Below are positions 6,694 through 15,923 of a DNA stretch of 64,000 nt, one piece after another (position 1 is the first letter of the stretch; every line of letters begins with the position of its first letter). The notes beneath the pieces were generated by a model that saw nothing but the letters and a program-made list of their open reading frames with translations, was not told the origin of the DNA and did no database searches. The translations under genes were made by a program, and so were the position numbers. Origin of the DNA: Sphingosinicella sp. YJ22 (GTDB lineage: Bacteria; Pseudomonadota; Alphaproteobacteria; Sphingomonadales; Sphingomonadaceae); assembly GCF_011320075.1 (NCBI RefSeq), contig NZ_JAANPA010000011.1:1-64000 (forward strand). The letters run 5' to 3'.

Positions 6694-8582
6694 CACTGGA
6701 CTCCGAGAACGCGGTCGACGCTGCCGGTCGTCACGGAGTGATAGGTCGGCCGGGTCTGGGTATAAACGCGGCGCGCGATCGCCCGACCCCATTCGCCTTC
6801 GCCCCACAGGGTCTGGAACAGCGGAAGCACGAACTTGCGGCGGCCCATCGCGGCGAGGAAGCGCTCGGCCGGGGCGACCGCGGGCTCGTAGCGGTTGGCG
6901 AGCGCGAGGTTGAGCCAGGCGAACAGGACCTCGTTGTTGCCGGCCGTGTTCAGCGCCAGCGCGCTATCGAGCGCTGCGAGGCGCGGCTGCGCGAGCTCGC
7001 GCGGCAGGCGGTTGAGGAAGCGCAGCCGCTCCGCCGTGGTCCAGCGCCCGAACGCCGCCGGCGCCGCGCCGCCGCCCGCGAATGCCGCGACGGCCTGGTC
7101 GACCTCGGCGAAGGCCGCCGGATCGGGCCGAGCGACGTTGGACGGAAGGCCGGGCTGATAGACCCACTGGTCGAGCATCAGCCGCTGCTCGAGCGCGGCG
7201 TCGCCCTGGACGAGGTTGGCGCGCAGGTCGGCGAGGAACCGCGCCGAGGTCATCGGCTGGAAGGCGTGGCGGTCGAAATAGGACCTGAGATAGGCGTCCC
7301 AGCGCTCGCGGCCGACGATCCGCTCGAGCGTGCGCAGGAAGACCGCGCCCTTGTCATAGACGATGCCGCTGGCGCCGCCTTCGGGCGTGCCGTCGGCTCC
7401 AGTCAGGTTGAGCCGCGTGGTCGAGCCGGTCATCCCCTCCTCGTTCAGCGCCGACATCATGTCGTCGAAGCTGAGCGCCGCCTCCTGGCTGGCGCGGCGC
7501 GGGCCGTAGATCGCCTCCATGATGCGGTTCTCGAAATAGGAGGTGAAGCCCTCGTTGAGCCAGCCGTCGGCCCAGGTCGCGTTGGTGACGAGGTTGCCGG
7601 ACCAGCTGTGCGCCAGCTCGTGGGCGACGAGGCCGACCAGGCTCTTGTCGCCGGCGATGAAGGTCGGGGTGAGGAAGGTGAGGGTCGGGTTCTCCATGCC
7701 GCCATAGGGAAAGGACGGCGGGAGGACGATCACGTCGTAGCGGCCCCAGCGATAGGGGCCGTAGAGCGCCTCGGCGGCCTCGACCATGCGCTCGGTGTCG
7801 GCGAGTTCGGCGGCGGCGCGGTCCATCATCGCCGGCTCGGTCCACACGCCGGTGCGCGGGCCGAGCGGCCGGAAGGCGATGTCGCCGGCGGCGATCGCGA
7901 TCAGATAGGGCGCGACCGGCTGGTTCATCGCGAAGCGGTAGGCACGGCGGCCGGCGCCGGCGGGCTCGCCGTCGGGGGTGAGGCGGTCGCCGGACATGAC
8001 GACCTTCAGCGGCTCGGGCGCGGTGATGCGCGCGGTCCAGGTCTGGCGGATGCCGGGGCTGTCCTGGGTGGGGATCCAGGTGCGGTTGAGCGTCGGCTGG
8101 CCCTGGCTCAAGAGATAGGGGTGGCGGCCGCCGGCGGTCTGCTGCGGAGTCAGCCACTGCAGCGCGGCGGCGCCGGGGCCGCTGCGGTAGCGGATGATGA
8201 TGCGGCGCGCGTCGCCCATGCGGATGGTGACCGGGGCGCCCTTGGCCGGGTCCTCGGCGCCGACGACGAGCGGCAGCGCGCGGCCGTTGGCGTCGGTGAC
8301 TCCGGCGATCTCAAGGCCCTTGCTGTCGAGGACGATCTCCTGGGCGCCGGGCGCGGCGAGGATGTCGAGCGCGGCAGTGCCCTCGACCCGCTGCGCGTCG
8401 AAATCGAGCGCGAGGTCGAGGTCGACATGGGTGACGCGCGCCACTTCGGGGCGGGCGTAGCTGTGGGTGTCGCGGGCGTCCGCAGTGGTCAGGATCGGCG
8501 CGACCATTCGGGTCTGCGGACTGTCTCCGGCGGTGGTGCAGGCGGTGGCGACGAGGGCGAACGCGGCGAGGAACAGACGCAA
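6693..8582 (-). CDS. M1-family aminopeptidase / LTA4 hydrolase-like lipoprotein
   Basis: The 629-residue metallopeptidase carries the M1 zinc motif HELAH at about residue 320 with the third ligand in WLNEGFTSYFE, and the exopeptidase motif GGMEN at about 295. The length and C-terminal helical domain fit leukotriene A4 hydrolase-type M1 enzymes, which remove N-terminal residues from peptides. A signal peptide with a lipobox-like end (ALVATAC) indicates export to the periplasm or an envelope lipoprotein. The start is an unusual TTG at 8582, supported by GGAGG six bases upstream. A small lipoprotein gene follows with a one-base overlap. Confidence 0.9.
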   Translation of the reverse strand: MRLFLAAFALVATACTTAGDSPQTRMVAPILTTADARDTHSYARPEVARVTHVDLDLALDFDAQRVEGTAALDILAAPGAQEIVLDSKGLEIAGVTDANGRALPLVVGAEDPAKGAPVTIRMGDARRIIIRYRSGPGAAALQWLTPQQTAGGRHPYLLSQGQPTLNRTWIPTQDSPGIRQTWTARITAPEPLKVVMSGDRLTPDGEPAGAGRRAYRFAMNQPVAPYLIAIAAGDIAFRPLGPRTGVWTEPAMMDRAAAELADTERMVEAAEALYGPYRWGRYDVIVLPPSFPYGGMENPTLTFLTPTFIAGDKSLVGLVAHELAHSWSGNLVTNATWADGWLNEGFTSYFENRIMEAIYGPRRASQEAALSFDDMMSALNEEGMTGSTTRLNLTGADGTPEGGASGIVYDKGAVFLRTLERIVGRERWDAYLRSYFDRHAFQPMTSARFLADLRANLVQGDAALEQRLMLDQWVYQPGLPSNVARPDPAAFAEVDQAVAAFAGGGAAPAAFGRWTTAERLRFLNRLPRELAQPRLAALDSALALNTAGNNEVLFAWLNLALANRYEPAVAPAERFLAAMGRRKFVLPLFQTLWGEGEWGRAIARRVYTQTRPTYHSVTTGSVDRVLGVQ

Positions 8583-8646
8583 GGCAAACCTCCGGGACGG
8601 AACGTGCCGCGTCCCTAGCCCACCAAAGCTGAACCTGCAAAAACGC

Positions 8647-9150
8647 TCAGTAGCTCTTGAAGCAGAGCTGGCTCGGCTCGAGGGTCCCTTCGCGGACGGT
8701 GATTCGGGCGCCGGCGGGGTTCATCAGCGCTGAGCCGATGTCGGCGAGGGCGAAGGTGCGGCCGGCGAAGCCCTCGCGCCAGTGGATCTCGCGGGCGTGG
8801 CCGGGGCGGACGTGGGCGTCCCAGGTGGCGAGCTCGGCGCGGCCGGCGCCGGGCGAGTCGGCGGTGACGGTGAGGTGGGTGAAGGTGCCCGCGCAGGCCT
8901 CGCCGCCGCCATGGACCGCGAGCAGCACCTGGCCGGGGCCGAGGGCGCCGCCCTGCCAGGCGCGGCGGGTGCCGTCGGGGAGCTGCTCGGCGAGGGTGAA
9001 GCATTGGTCGGCGGCGGGCGCGGGCTGGCCTATGGCGACGCAGGCGGCGTGAGGCGCGTCGGTCATGCGCGGGTTGGCGAGCGGGCCGACGACGGCGCAG
9101 GCGCTGACCATCAGCCCGACGACGAACGCTCCGCCCGCTTCATACCGCAT
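8647..9150 (-). CDS. Secreted lipoprotein, unknown family
   Basis: The 167-residue protein has a signal peptide ending in MVSAC, consistent with lipidation at about Cys18. Four further cysteines are spaced through the mature part (AACVAIG, DQCFTL, EACAGTF, SQLCFKSY), probably as disulfides. The mature domain is predicted to be beta-rich, with no motif I recognise. It lies upstream of the M1 aminopeptidase gene on the same strand with a 64-base gap, so co-transcription is possible but not shown. Confidence 0.65.
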   Translation of the reverse strand: MRYEAGGAFVVGLMVSACAVVGPLANPRMTDAPHAACVAIGQPAPAADQCFTLAEQLPDGTRRAWQGGALGPGQVLLAVHGGGEACAGTFTHLTVTADSPGAGRAELATWDAHVRPGHAREIHWREGFAGRTFALADIGSALMNPAGARITVREGTLEPSQLCFKSY

Positions 9151-9224
9151 GTGCCTTGTCCCCCCAAAGCCACAAAAGCTCGCTCCCCTTTGTTGCGCAA
9201 GCGGGGGCGGGAGGGAAGAGGGGT

Positions 9225-9362
9225 CTAGCCCTGCGCGACCGTGGAGGCCACGGCGATCGCGCCCGGCGACGGGCTCGGCGGCCCGCCGGTGACGAGGCCG
9301 AGCGCGAGGATCGCCGCGCCGGCCAGGGTGTAGATCGCCTTGAAGCTCATGCGGTCACTCAA
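9225..9362 (-). CDS. Possible 45-residue membrane or exported peptide
   Basis: The short frame reads TTG at 9362 or ATG at 9350, giving 45 or 41 residues. The peptide has a hydrophobic stretch (AIYTLAGAAILALGLVTGG) and an Ala/Val-rich tail ending STVAQG. A GGAGGGA sequence lies nine bases before the TTG, which favours that start. Small single-span proteins of this kind are common in the group, but nothing else supports expression. Confidence 0.35.
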   Translation of the reverse strand: MSDRMSFKAIYTLAGAAILALGLVTGGPPSPSPGAIAVASTVAQG

Positions 9363-9442
9363 GCCGCAATTCCCTCCTTCAAGCACTCCCGAGTCGACGA
9401 ATCCGGCATCCCGCTAGACAAATCAGCCCCGCCCGCCCCAAA

Positions 9443-9531
9443 CCGTTCAGGCTGAGCTTGTCGAAGCCCTACACTTCCTCCTGCACGGTGGAGAAGTAAG
9501 GATAGCCCTTCGACAGGCTCAGGGCGAACGG
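9443..9531. repeat. Inverted intergenic repeat (REP-like hairpin)
   Basis: Two 28-base arms, 9443-9470 (CCGTTCAGGCTGAGCTTGTC...) and 9504-9531 (...GACAGGCTCAGGGCGAACGG), are inverted copies with few mismatches around a 33-base centre that can itself fold. The arm resembles the short palindromic repeats with core CTGAGCCTGTCGAAG that I recall from many sphingomonad intergenic regions. A degenerate single arm occurs again at 49769-49793. It lies between the end of the transpeptidase gene and the small peptide above, so it could also act as a transcript end. Confidence 0.7.
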
Positions 9532-9563
9532 AGTGAGGGGCTAAGGATAGTAGAACCTCGGCA

Positions 9564-10217
9564 TCAGCTCTCGGCGCGGCCGCTCCACACGACGACGCGG
9601 TCGCCGACCCGGGTGACCTCGAACAGCAAGGCGGCGAATTCGCGGGGAAGGCCGATGCAGCCGTTGGTTGCGAAATCGTCGGCGAGGCGCGGGCTGCCGT
9701 GGAGCGCGACCCCGTCCCAGGTCAGCCGCTGCATGTGCGGCATCGGCGCGTTGTAGATGTTGGAGGTGTGGTCGCGGCGCTTCTCGAGGATCGGGAAGGT
9801 GCCGGTCGGGGTCGGCTTGTCGGGGGCGCCGTAGAGGATCGACGAGCGGCCGATCTCGACCCCGTTCTTGTAGACCGACAGGACGCGGGCGCGCAGGTTG
9901 ACGACGATGATCGCCTCGCCGGTCGCGGCCGCGGCGGCCTCGGCGTCCCAGGCATATTCGCCGGGCCGGAGCCAGTTGGGGACGGCGAGCTCGCGGGTGA
10001 TGCGAAGATTGCGCACATCGATCGGGCGGGTGTCACGCGCCGAGGCCCGCGGCTGCGTCTGCGCGACCTCGCCGGGCGGCACCGCCTCGACTCCGGAGAC
10101 GTCGGCATAAGCGAGGCGCGGCGGCTGGCCGGTCCCCTCGGCCGGCAGGGTCACCGGTGCGGCGAGGATCATCACTGCGGCCAGGCTCATCAGCGACTTG
10201 AGCGCGAACTGGATCAT
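9564..10217 (-). CDS. L,D-transpeptidase (YkuD domain), exported
   Basis: About 217 residues: signal peptide (MIQFALKSLMSLAAVMILAA), a linker, then a YkuD catalytic domain from about residue 105 (EAIIVVNLRARVLSVYKNG) to the C-terminus. The catalytic signature is HGSPRLADDF followed by NGCIGLP with the nucleophile Cys. Canonical enzymes have Arg after the Cys-Ile/Val pair (GCIRL); here it is Gly. The enzyme would crosslink peptidoglycan stem peptides or attach proteins to them in the periplasm. The ATG at 10217 is chosen because it begins the signal peptide. It is transcribed alone. Confidence 0.88.
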   Translation of the reverse strand: MIQFALKSLMSLAAVMILAAPVTLPAEGTGQPPRLAYADVSGVEAVPPGEVAQTQPRASARDTRPIDVRNLRITRELAVPNWLRPGEYAWDAEAAAAATGEAIIVVNLRARVLSVYKNGVEIGRSSILYGAPDKPTPTGTFPILEKRRDHTSNIYNAPMPHMQRLTWDGVALHGSPRLADDFATNGCIGLPREFAALLFEVTRVGDRVVVWSGRAES

Positions 10218-10805
10218 CGCATTCCTCTCCCGTTGATGAACCCAAACGCTCGACTCGCGCCTCGGGCAACCGCCCTGTTGCACCCGTCCCGCCGCGATAC
10301 AGAGCGGGACCGAACCCTATCGCGCGACCGCGCCCCCGGAGTCGAAAGGTCGCACAAAGGTCACACCAACGCGCATGAGGAGCCGGTCCGGCACCGCGGG
10401 CCGAACGTCGCCCGGGATCGAGTGCGGGGCAGGCCGAATGTCACGACTGTCACGACTGTCGCATGGAAACGCGGGGGGTCCCGCGGCCGCGGAGCGCCGT
10501 CGCCGGCCAGTCGGCGGCCCAAAGCGGGACGGCACACGTTCCGCTTATGTTCCATGGCTCCGGTAGATCAGACGAAATCCTATTTTGCAAGGGCGGCGCG
10601 CCCGAGCGCAGCGACGCCGGCCGCGAGCGGCCGCCGGAGCAGCGCGAGAGAGCGCGAAGGCCGGCCAGCCTGCGCCCGACAGTGGGACAGTACTGACGTC
10701 GCGGAATTTACTTCCGTGACGGTCTGCATCGCCCCGAACCGCCGCGTCCGAGGCAGATGGGCTCGCGTCTTCTTCCGTCTAAGTTTTTCTTCAGAGCGCC
10801 TGGGA
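10218..10805. other. 588-base non-coding stretch
   Basis: I see no gene here. It holds short direct repeats of GTCACGACT at 10439-10462, a TGTGCGACC-type stretch near 10350, and GC-rich low-complexity sequence from 10590 to 10680. From about 10690 the composition becomes less GC-rich and remains so through the unknown gene that follows. The promoter of the transpeptidase gene must lie just upstream of 10217, but I cannot place it with confidence. Confidence 0.5.
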
Positions 10806-11153
10806 CTAAGCGCTTCCAAAAACCATCACCAATTCAGCGCGAATTGCGCGACGCAGGCCCTCCCGGGCTTCTTCGGGGGAATGAAAGCAAGCAACTAAGT
10901 CTTGCCACCTTTCCAGACGTTTGTTTCGATAAACCGCAATATCCAACCCCTTTATGCCAATTTCAATCGCGGCCTCATCCAACATCGAGTCGAAGTGATG
11001 CGCTGGCCACGCGTTGTCGATGGCTAGGACAAGCGCCCGGTTCAGGAGAGGGTCGCGATTCTCTCCCCAACCGGCGGCTTGGCCCAAAACGGCGACAAAC
11101 GGAATCTTAGTTTCCGCAGCGCGCTTTAATGTCTCTAATCCAACTTTAGCCAT
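10806..11153 (-). CDS. Hypothetical 115-residue protein in an AT-richer patch
   Basis: I do not recognise the family. The protein is soluble, mixed helix and strand, with no signal peptide, and contains PFVAVLGQAAGWGENRD and AIEIGIKGLDIAVYRN. Its codon use is less GC-biased than its neighbours, and the flanking 100 bases on each side are also less GC-rich, which suggests recent acquisition. No transposase or integrase is present. The start ATG at 11153 has no clear ribosome binding site. It lies between the transpeptidase gene and the M23-like gene, all on the minus strand. Confidence 0.55.
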   Translation of the reverse strand: MAKVGLETLKRAAETKIPFVAVLGQAAGWGENRDPLLNRALVLAIDNAWPAHHFDSMLDEAAIEIGIKGLDIAVYRNKRLERWQDLVACFHSPEEAREGLRRAIRAELVMVFGSA

Positions 11154-11282
11154 TGTGTCCGATCTACAGGCGGGCCAGGTTGAGGCACAACGTTCTCACA
11201 ATCCCAGTCGTTACTCGGACCCACGGCGTCGTGCAAAGGGTCAGATTTCATGGATGGACCGTTGTGGTGCGACCCCTCACTA

Positions 11283-11855
11283 CTAGTGCCTACTGTCCCG
11301 CACCCGCCCCATCACCCTCAAATCCCACCGCACCTGGAGGGCCGTCGCGCCGCGGTAGGCGCCGACGTGGATGTGGGGGAGCCTCGAGATGCCGTTGTTG
11401 CCGACCCTGGCGACGGGCTGGCCGGCGCGCACCCGGTCTCCTGCCGCGACGGTGACGTCGGCGACGTGGGCGTAGAGGATTTTGGTGCCGTCGGCGCGGC
11501 GGAACAGGATCATCGCGGCCGGCGGGCGGCCGACATTGCCAGGGGTGTTGACCACAGGGTTGGCGACGACGCGCTCGACGACTCCGTCGAACGGCGCGAG
11601 TACTTCGGCGCCCCAGCCGTACCAGTCCGCGTTGGCGCGGCCGTCGCTGCGGTAGAAGCTGGTGAAGCCCGGGCCGCCGGGTTCCTGCCCTCCCGTCACC
11701 ATGCAGTCGGTGCCGAGCGCGTCGCCGAGGAAGGTCGCCTGGCCGGCGGGATGCTCGATGCAGGCGAAGGGGGCGCGGTAGAGCGGGTGGAGGGTGACTC
11801 CGGGGAGGTCCGGCGCGGCGGCGGTGGTTTGGAGGAGGGCTAGGAGGGCGAGCAT
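11283..11855 (-). CDS. M23-like peptidase domain protein, first zinc ligand not evident
   Basis: The 190-residue protein has a short hydrophobic N-terminus that may be a signal peptide. A LytM/M23 beta fold lies at about residues 75-180 (VLAPFDGVVERVV, ILYAHVADVTVAAGDRVRAGQPVARVG, then PHIHVGAYRG). The HxH pair of the zinc site is present in PHIHVG. The other ligand motif, HxxxD, should lie just before GWGAEVLAPFDG, but that place reads RANAD, with Arg instead of His. It may therefore be a degenerate, EnvC-like activator or binding protein. It does not overlap its neighbours. Confidence 0.75.
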   Translation of the reverse strand: MLALLALLQTTAAAPDLPGVTLHPLYRAPFACIEHPAGQATFLGDALGTDCMVTGGQEPGGPGFTSFYRSDGRANADWYGWGAEVLAPFDGVVERVVANPVVNTPGNVGRPPAAMILFRRADGTKILYAHVADVTVAAGDRVRAGQPVARVGNNGISRLPHIHVGAYRGATALQVRWDLRVMGRVRDSRH

Positions 11856-12039
11856 CCGAGAGGTGTGGCGGAAATCCGCCGCTAGGTCACGGGCTCAACA
11901 AGAGCGCCGCGGCAAAGCCGCGCCGTGACGTCGGACGGGTTCGGCTGGCGACGGGCCAGCCGCCCCGCCGGCCGGAGTTCGCCGTCTCTCGCGGCTGCTC
12001 AGGCGGCGCTGGGCGCCGGCTTCGCTACCGCTGTGCGGC

Positions 12040-13848
12040 TCACTCTTCCCCCATCCGCAGCGCAGCAATAAACGCCTCCTGCGGGATGCTCACGTTGCCA
12101 TATTCGCGCATTCGGGCCTTGCCCTTCTTCTGCTTCTCGAGGAGCTTGCGCTTGCGGGTGGCGTCGCCGCCGTAGCATTTCGCGGTGACGTCCTTGCGCA
12201 GCGCCGAGATGGTCTCGCGGGCGATGACCTTGCCGCCGATCGCCGCCTGGATCGGGATCTTGAACATGTGGCGCGGGATCAGCTCCTTCAGCCGCTCGCA
12301 CATGCCGCGGCCGCGGGTCTCGGCGGTGCCGCGGTGGACGATCATCGAGAGTGCGTCGACCAGCTCCTCGTTGACCAGGATGCTCATCTTGACGAGGTCG
12401 CCCTCGCGGTGGCCGATCTGGTGATAGTCGAAGCTCGCATAGCCGCGGCTGATCGACTTCAGCCGGTCGTAGAAGTCGAACACCACCTCGTTCAGCGGAA
12501 GCTCGTAGGTGAGCTGGGCGCGGCCGCCGACATAAGTGAGGTTCTTCTGGATGCCGCGGCGGTCCTGGCACAGCTTGAGGATCGGCCCGAGATATTCGTC
12601 GGGCACGTAGATGGTCGCCTCGATCCACGGCTCCTCGATCAGCGCGATGCGGTTCGGATCGGGCATGTCGGCGGGGTTGTGAAGCTCGATCACCCGCCCC
12701 TCGGCCTCGCCGGCGGCCTTGGTGAGGTGGACCTTGTAGACCACGCTCGGAGCGGTGGTGATGAGATCGAGATCATATTCGCGGGTCAGCCGCTCCTGGA
12801 TGATCTCGAGGTGGAGGAGGCCGAGGAAGCCGCAGCGGAAGCCGAAGCCGAGCGCGGCGGAGGTCTCCATCTCGAACGAGAAGCTGGCGTCGTTGAGGCG
12901 CAGCTTGGAGATGCTCTCGCGGAGCTTCTCGAAGTCGGCGGCGTCGACGGGGAAGAGGCCGCAGAACACGACCGGCTGGACTTCCTTGAAGCCCGGCAGC
13001 GGCTCGGCGGTGGGCTTCTTGGCGTCGGTCAACGTGTCGCCGACGCGGGCCTGGGCGACTTCCTTGATCTGCGCGGTGATGAAGCCGATCTCGCCGGGGC
13101 CGAGCTCGGGCAGCTGCTCGATCTTGGGGCGGAAGCAGCCGACGCGGTCGACGAGGTGGGTGGTGCCGGCGGCCATGAACTTGACCTGCTGACCCTTGCG
13201 GACGGTGCCGTCCATCACCCGGATGAGGATGACGACTCCGAGATAGGGGTCGTACCAGCTGTCGACGAGCATCGCCTTGAGCGGCGCGTCGCGGTCGCCC
13301 TTGGGCGGGGGAATCCGCTCGACGACCGCGTCGAGGACCTCCTCGATGCCGATGCCGCTCTTGGCCGAGGCGAGGACCGCGTTGGACGCGTCGAGGCCGA
13401 TGATCTCCTCGATCTCGTTCCGGACCTTCTCGGGCTCGGCGGAGGGCAGGTCGATCTTGTTGATCACCGGCACGATCTCATGGTCGTGCTCGATCGACTG
13501 GTAGACGTTGGCCAGGGTCTGCGCCTCGACGCCCTGGGCCGCATCGACGACGAGCAGCGCGCCCTCGCAGGCGGCGAGCGAGCGCGACACCTCATAGGCG
13601 AAGTCGACGTGGCCGGGCGTGTCCATCAGGTTGAGGACGTGGCCCTTCCATTCGAGGCGGACGGTCTGCGCCTTGATGGTGATTCCGCGCTCCTGCTCGA
13701 TCTCCATATTGTCGAGCACCTGGCCGTGGGTCATCTCGCGCGCGGTGAGGCCGCCGGTGACCTGGATGAGCCGGTCGGCCAGCGTCGACTTGCCATGGTC
13801 GATATGGGCGATGATGGAGAAGTTACGGATCTTGGAAAGGTCGGTCAT
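12040..13848 (-). CDS. lepA: Elongation factor 4 (LepA)
   Basis: The 602-residue translational GTPase begins [20 protein letters not shown], with the P-loop and switch motifs ([23 protein letters not shown]) in the first 130 residues. Domains II, III and V of the EF-G type follow, and the LepA-specific C-terminal domain ends with [20 protein letters not shown]. It acts on ribosomes, promoting back-translocation and remobilising stalled complexes. ATG 13848 is preferred because the sequence upstream in frame has no family similarity. It is divergent from a small UVR-motif protein. Confidence 0.97.
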   Translation of the reverse strand: MTDLSKIRNFSIIAHIDHGKSTLADRLIQVTGGLTAREMTHGQVLDNMEIEQERGITIKAQTVRLEWKGHVLNLMDTPGHVDFAYEVSRSLAACEGALLVVDAAQGVEAQTLANVYQSIEHDHEIVPVINKIDLPSAEPEKVRNEIEEIIGLDASNAVLASAKSGIGIEEVLDAVVERIPPPKGDRDAPLKAMLVDSWYDPYLGVVILIRVMDGTVRKGQQVKFMAAGTTHLVDRVGCFRPKIEQLPELGPGEIGFITAQIKEVAQARVGDTLTDAKKPTAEPLPGFKEVQPVVFCGLFPVDAADFEKLRESISKLRLNDASFSFEMETSAALGFGFRCGFLGLLHLEIIQERLTREYDLDLITTAPSVVYKVHLTKAAGEAEGRVIELHNPADMPDPNRIALIEEPWIEATIYVPDEYLGPILKLCQDRRGIQKNLTYVGGRAQLTYELPLNEVVFDFYDRLKSISRGYASFDYHQIGHREGDLVKMSILVNEELVDALSMIVHRGTAETRGRGMCERLKELIPRHMFKIPIQAAIGGKVIARETISALRKDVTAKCYGGDATRKRKLLEKQKKGKARMREYGNVSIPQEAFIAALRMGEE

Positions 13849-13954
13849 TTCGCGATTTTCTGGGTCAGGTTCGCGCGCCCCTAGCAGGCGGGCGCGGGGG
13901 AGGCAAAGCGGCGAGCGCGGCTGAGCCAAATGGGTGGCCGCGCGTTCTTCGTCC

Positions 13955-14233
13955 ATGACCAGCCGCATCGAAGAGCTCCGCCTTCGCATGGAGGAAGCCG
14001 CCGCAGCGATGGATTTCGAGGAGGCGGGCAGGCTTCGCGACCAGATCAGCCTGCTTCGCGGCCAGAGCGGGGAGCCGGCGGCGGCGGAGATCGACCCGAC
14101 GGGGCTCGAGCGCCAGCAGCCGGGCCGGATGGGCCTCGGCACCAGCCAGCAGCGCATGACCCCGCCGCCGGGCTGGACGCCCCCGAGGAAGCCGGACCCG
14201 ATGACCCGCGGCCGCTCGCGCGGGCGGAGGTAG
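13955..14233 (+). CDS. Small UVR-motif protein
   Basis: The 92-residue protein contains one UVR (UvrB/UvrC) motif at residues about 4-36, [20 protein letters not shown] followed by GRLRDQI, a helical hairpin that mediates contacts between UvrB and UvrC and also occurs in other proteins. The C-terminal half is Pro/Arg/Gly-rich and probably disordered. A role in DNA repair is possible but unproven. The start at 13955 gives the motif near the N-terminus; no strong ribosome binding site is visible. It is divergent from lepA with about 106 bases between starts. Confidence 0.7.
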   Translation: MTSRIEELRLRMEEAAAAMDFEEAGRLRDQISLLRGQSGEPAAAEIDPTGLERQQPGRMGLGTSQQRMTPPPGWTPPRKPDPMTRGRSRGRR

Positions 14234-14412
14234 GCGGGGATCGTCTCGCAGCGCCGCCCCGCCTCGTCGAAACATGCATCAGTATCTTGGCGGGCGCTGA
14301 GATCAGCCGTTCATGTTATCAGGCCCCATCGTCGGCACGTTTGCTCTCAGGGCGGCGGCTGAGACTTGCGGATCCTAAATTGGCGCGGGGGCAAAGTGCG
14401 CGTGGGCATGAA

Positions 14413-15762
14413 ATGCAACCCGAGTCTGCGCTAGATCCTGTTCTCCTGACGCGGCAGCGGCTCTCGTCACGTCCGCCACGGCCCAGCGATCCGGTGCGCG
14501 AGAACGCGGCCCTCCTCGCGCTGGCCGACGAAATGGCGCAGCGGCCCGACACTGTGCTCGACCTGTTGTGCGAGCTGATCCTCCAGACTTGCAGAGCGGA
14601 TTCGGCGGGGGTCAGTCTGTTGCGCGAGGAGACGGACGAGTTCGTCTGGCCGGCGGTCGCCGGCGCGTGGGCGCCGTTCGTCAATGGAAGCATGCCCCGC
14701 TCAGCGAGCCCGTGCGGCAAAGTCGTCGAGCATGACGAGGTGCTGATCTTCCGCGACGTGCTCGCGCAGTTCCCGGCGACAGGACAGGCGACGCCCGACA
14801 TCGAGGAGATAATGCTCGCGCCGTTTCATCGCAATGGCGCGCCGATCGGCACGGTGTGGGCGATCAGCCACGATCCGTCGCGCGAGTTCGATGCCGAGGA
14901 TCGGCGGGTCCTCACCAGCCTCGCGCGGTTCGCCGCCGCTGCTTATCAGACGACCAGCGCGCACCAGTCGGCGCGGCAAAGCCAGGAGAGGCTGAAGTCA
15001 GCCGTCGAGCTCGCAGGTCTTGGGCTTTACGCGATCCAGATCGAAGACGGCGAAAGCCGAATGACCTGGGACGACAGGGTCCGGAAGATGTGGGGTTTGT
15101 CCGACCGCGCGGAAGTCACGTTCCAGGTCTGGCTCGACGGCATTCACTCCGAGGACCGCGACCGGGTCGAGGCGGCTGTCGAGCGAGCCTACGACCCCGC
15201 GGGCGACGGCTTGTACGATGTCGAGTATCGCGTGCTCGGCGCGGACGGGATCGAACGCTGGGTCGCCACGTGCGGCGAGACCCGGTTCGAGAATGGAGAG
15301 CCGGCATCGTTCCTCGGGGTGGCGCTCGACATCACGGATCGAAAGGTGGTCGAGCGGGGTCTCGAGCTGGTCATCGAGATGCGCGACGGCGCGCTCGACG
15401 AAGCAACCGCGACGCTCGAAGCCGAAGCCAAAGCGCGTGAGCGGGCCGGCGAACGACTCGACCTTCTCCAGTCTGAACTGTCACGCGGATTGTTCGCCGC
15501 GCTCGAACGTCGCCAGGAGGGGTCTCCCGGAACATACCGCAGGGCCGTCCAGGCGGCGCGCAAGATTGAGGGCCTCTCCACTCGCGAGCGGGAGGTGCTC
15601 AACGGCCTCGTCGCGGGCGAGCCGCACAAGCAGATCGCGCACCGGCTGGGCATCAGCGTGCGGACCGTCGAAATTCACCGGGCCCGAATGCTTCATCGCC
15701 TCGGCACGCATCTCGCCGACGCCATTCGCCTCGCCGTGCTCGCCGAACTCGCCGCCGAGTGA
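14413..15762 (+). CDS. GAF-PAS sensor with LuxR-type DNA-binding domain
   Basis: About 449 residues. Residues 35-180 form a GAF domain (LDLLCELILQTCRADSAGVSL in parts, PHGLAER-type positions read CGKVVEHDEV). Residues 190-320 form a PAS/PAC unit, ending FLGVALDITDRKVVERG. A coiled-coil linker follows, then a LuxR helix-turn-helix at about 385-445 (LSTREREVLNGLVAGEPHKQ, IAHRLGISVRTVEIHRARM). The protein thus combines sensing and DNA binding in one chain without a receiver or kinase. The ATG at 14413 is chosen because family similarity begins soon after; upstream in-frame starts exist. Its targets are unknown. Confidence 0.82.
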   Translation: MQPESALDPVLLTRQRLSSRPPRPSDPVRENAALLALADEMAQRPDTVLDLLCELILQTCRADSAGVSLLREETDEFVWPAVAGAWAPFVNGSMPRSASPCGKVVEHDEVLIFRDVLAQFPATGQATPDIEEIMLAPFHRNGAPIGTVWAISHDPSREFDAEDRRVLTSLARFAAAAYQTTSAHQSARQSQERLKSAVELAGLGLYAIQIEDGESRMTWDDRVRKMWGLSDRAEVTFQVWLDGIHSEDRDRVEAAVERAYDPAGDGLYDVEYRVLGADGIERWVATCGETRFENGEPASFLGVALDITDRKVVERGLELVIEMRDGALDEATATLEAEAKARERAGERLDLLQSELSRGLFAALERRQEGSPGTYRRAVQAARKIEGLSTREREVLNGLVAGEPHKQIAHRLGISVRTVEIHRARMLHRLGTHLADAIRLAVLAELAAE

Positions 15763-15829
15763 AGGCGCGGCCGGACGCCACTGTCGGAGAGCATCGACGG
15801 ACCGCGAATCTCGATGCCTCTGAGGCATT

Positions 15830-15869
15830 CCCCGCGATCTAGCCGCCAACAGCCGGCTAGATCGCGGGG
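15830..15869. terminator. Bidirectional hairpin between convergent genes
   Basis: A perfect 16-base inverted repeat (CCCCGCGATCTAGCCG, 15830-15845, and its complement 15854-15869) encloses an eight-base loop. It lies between the 3' ends of the GAF-PAS-LuxR gene (15762) and the formaldehyde dehydrogenase gene (15924), which converge. No long T-run follows on either strand, so termination may be weak or Rho-assisted. Confidence 0.65.
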
Positions 15870-15923
15870 GTGTGGGAAGCGGCCGTCAGCGTCCGACGTC
15901 GGCGAGGCCCTTAGGGCCGACGC

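Noticed and set aside
6672-8618. A 648-codon plus-strand open frame opposite the M1 aminopeptidase gene
   Set aside because: It is rich in Arg, Gly, Ala and Val with no domain, and lies fully antisense to a gene with clear motifs. Long antisense frames are expected at this GC content.
10439-10462. Direct repeats of GTCACGACT as a possible CRISPR or iteron
   Set aside because: Only two and a half nine-base units occur, without spacers, cas genes or a replication gene.
10684-11298. GGGACAGTA inverted pair as insertion sequence ends
   Set aside because: Nine bases is short, one copy lies inside a coding region, and no transposase is between them. Kept only as a weak observation.
12268-13884. 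A 538-codon plus-strand open frame opposite lepA
   Set aside because: It is antisense to a highly conserved gene and shows no domain.
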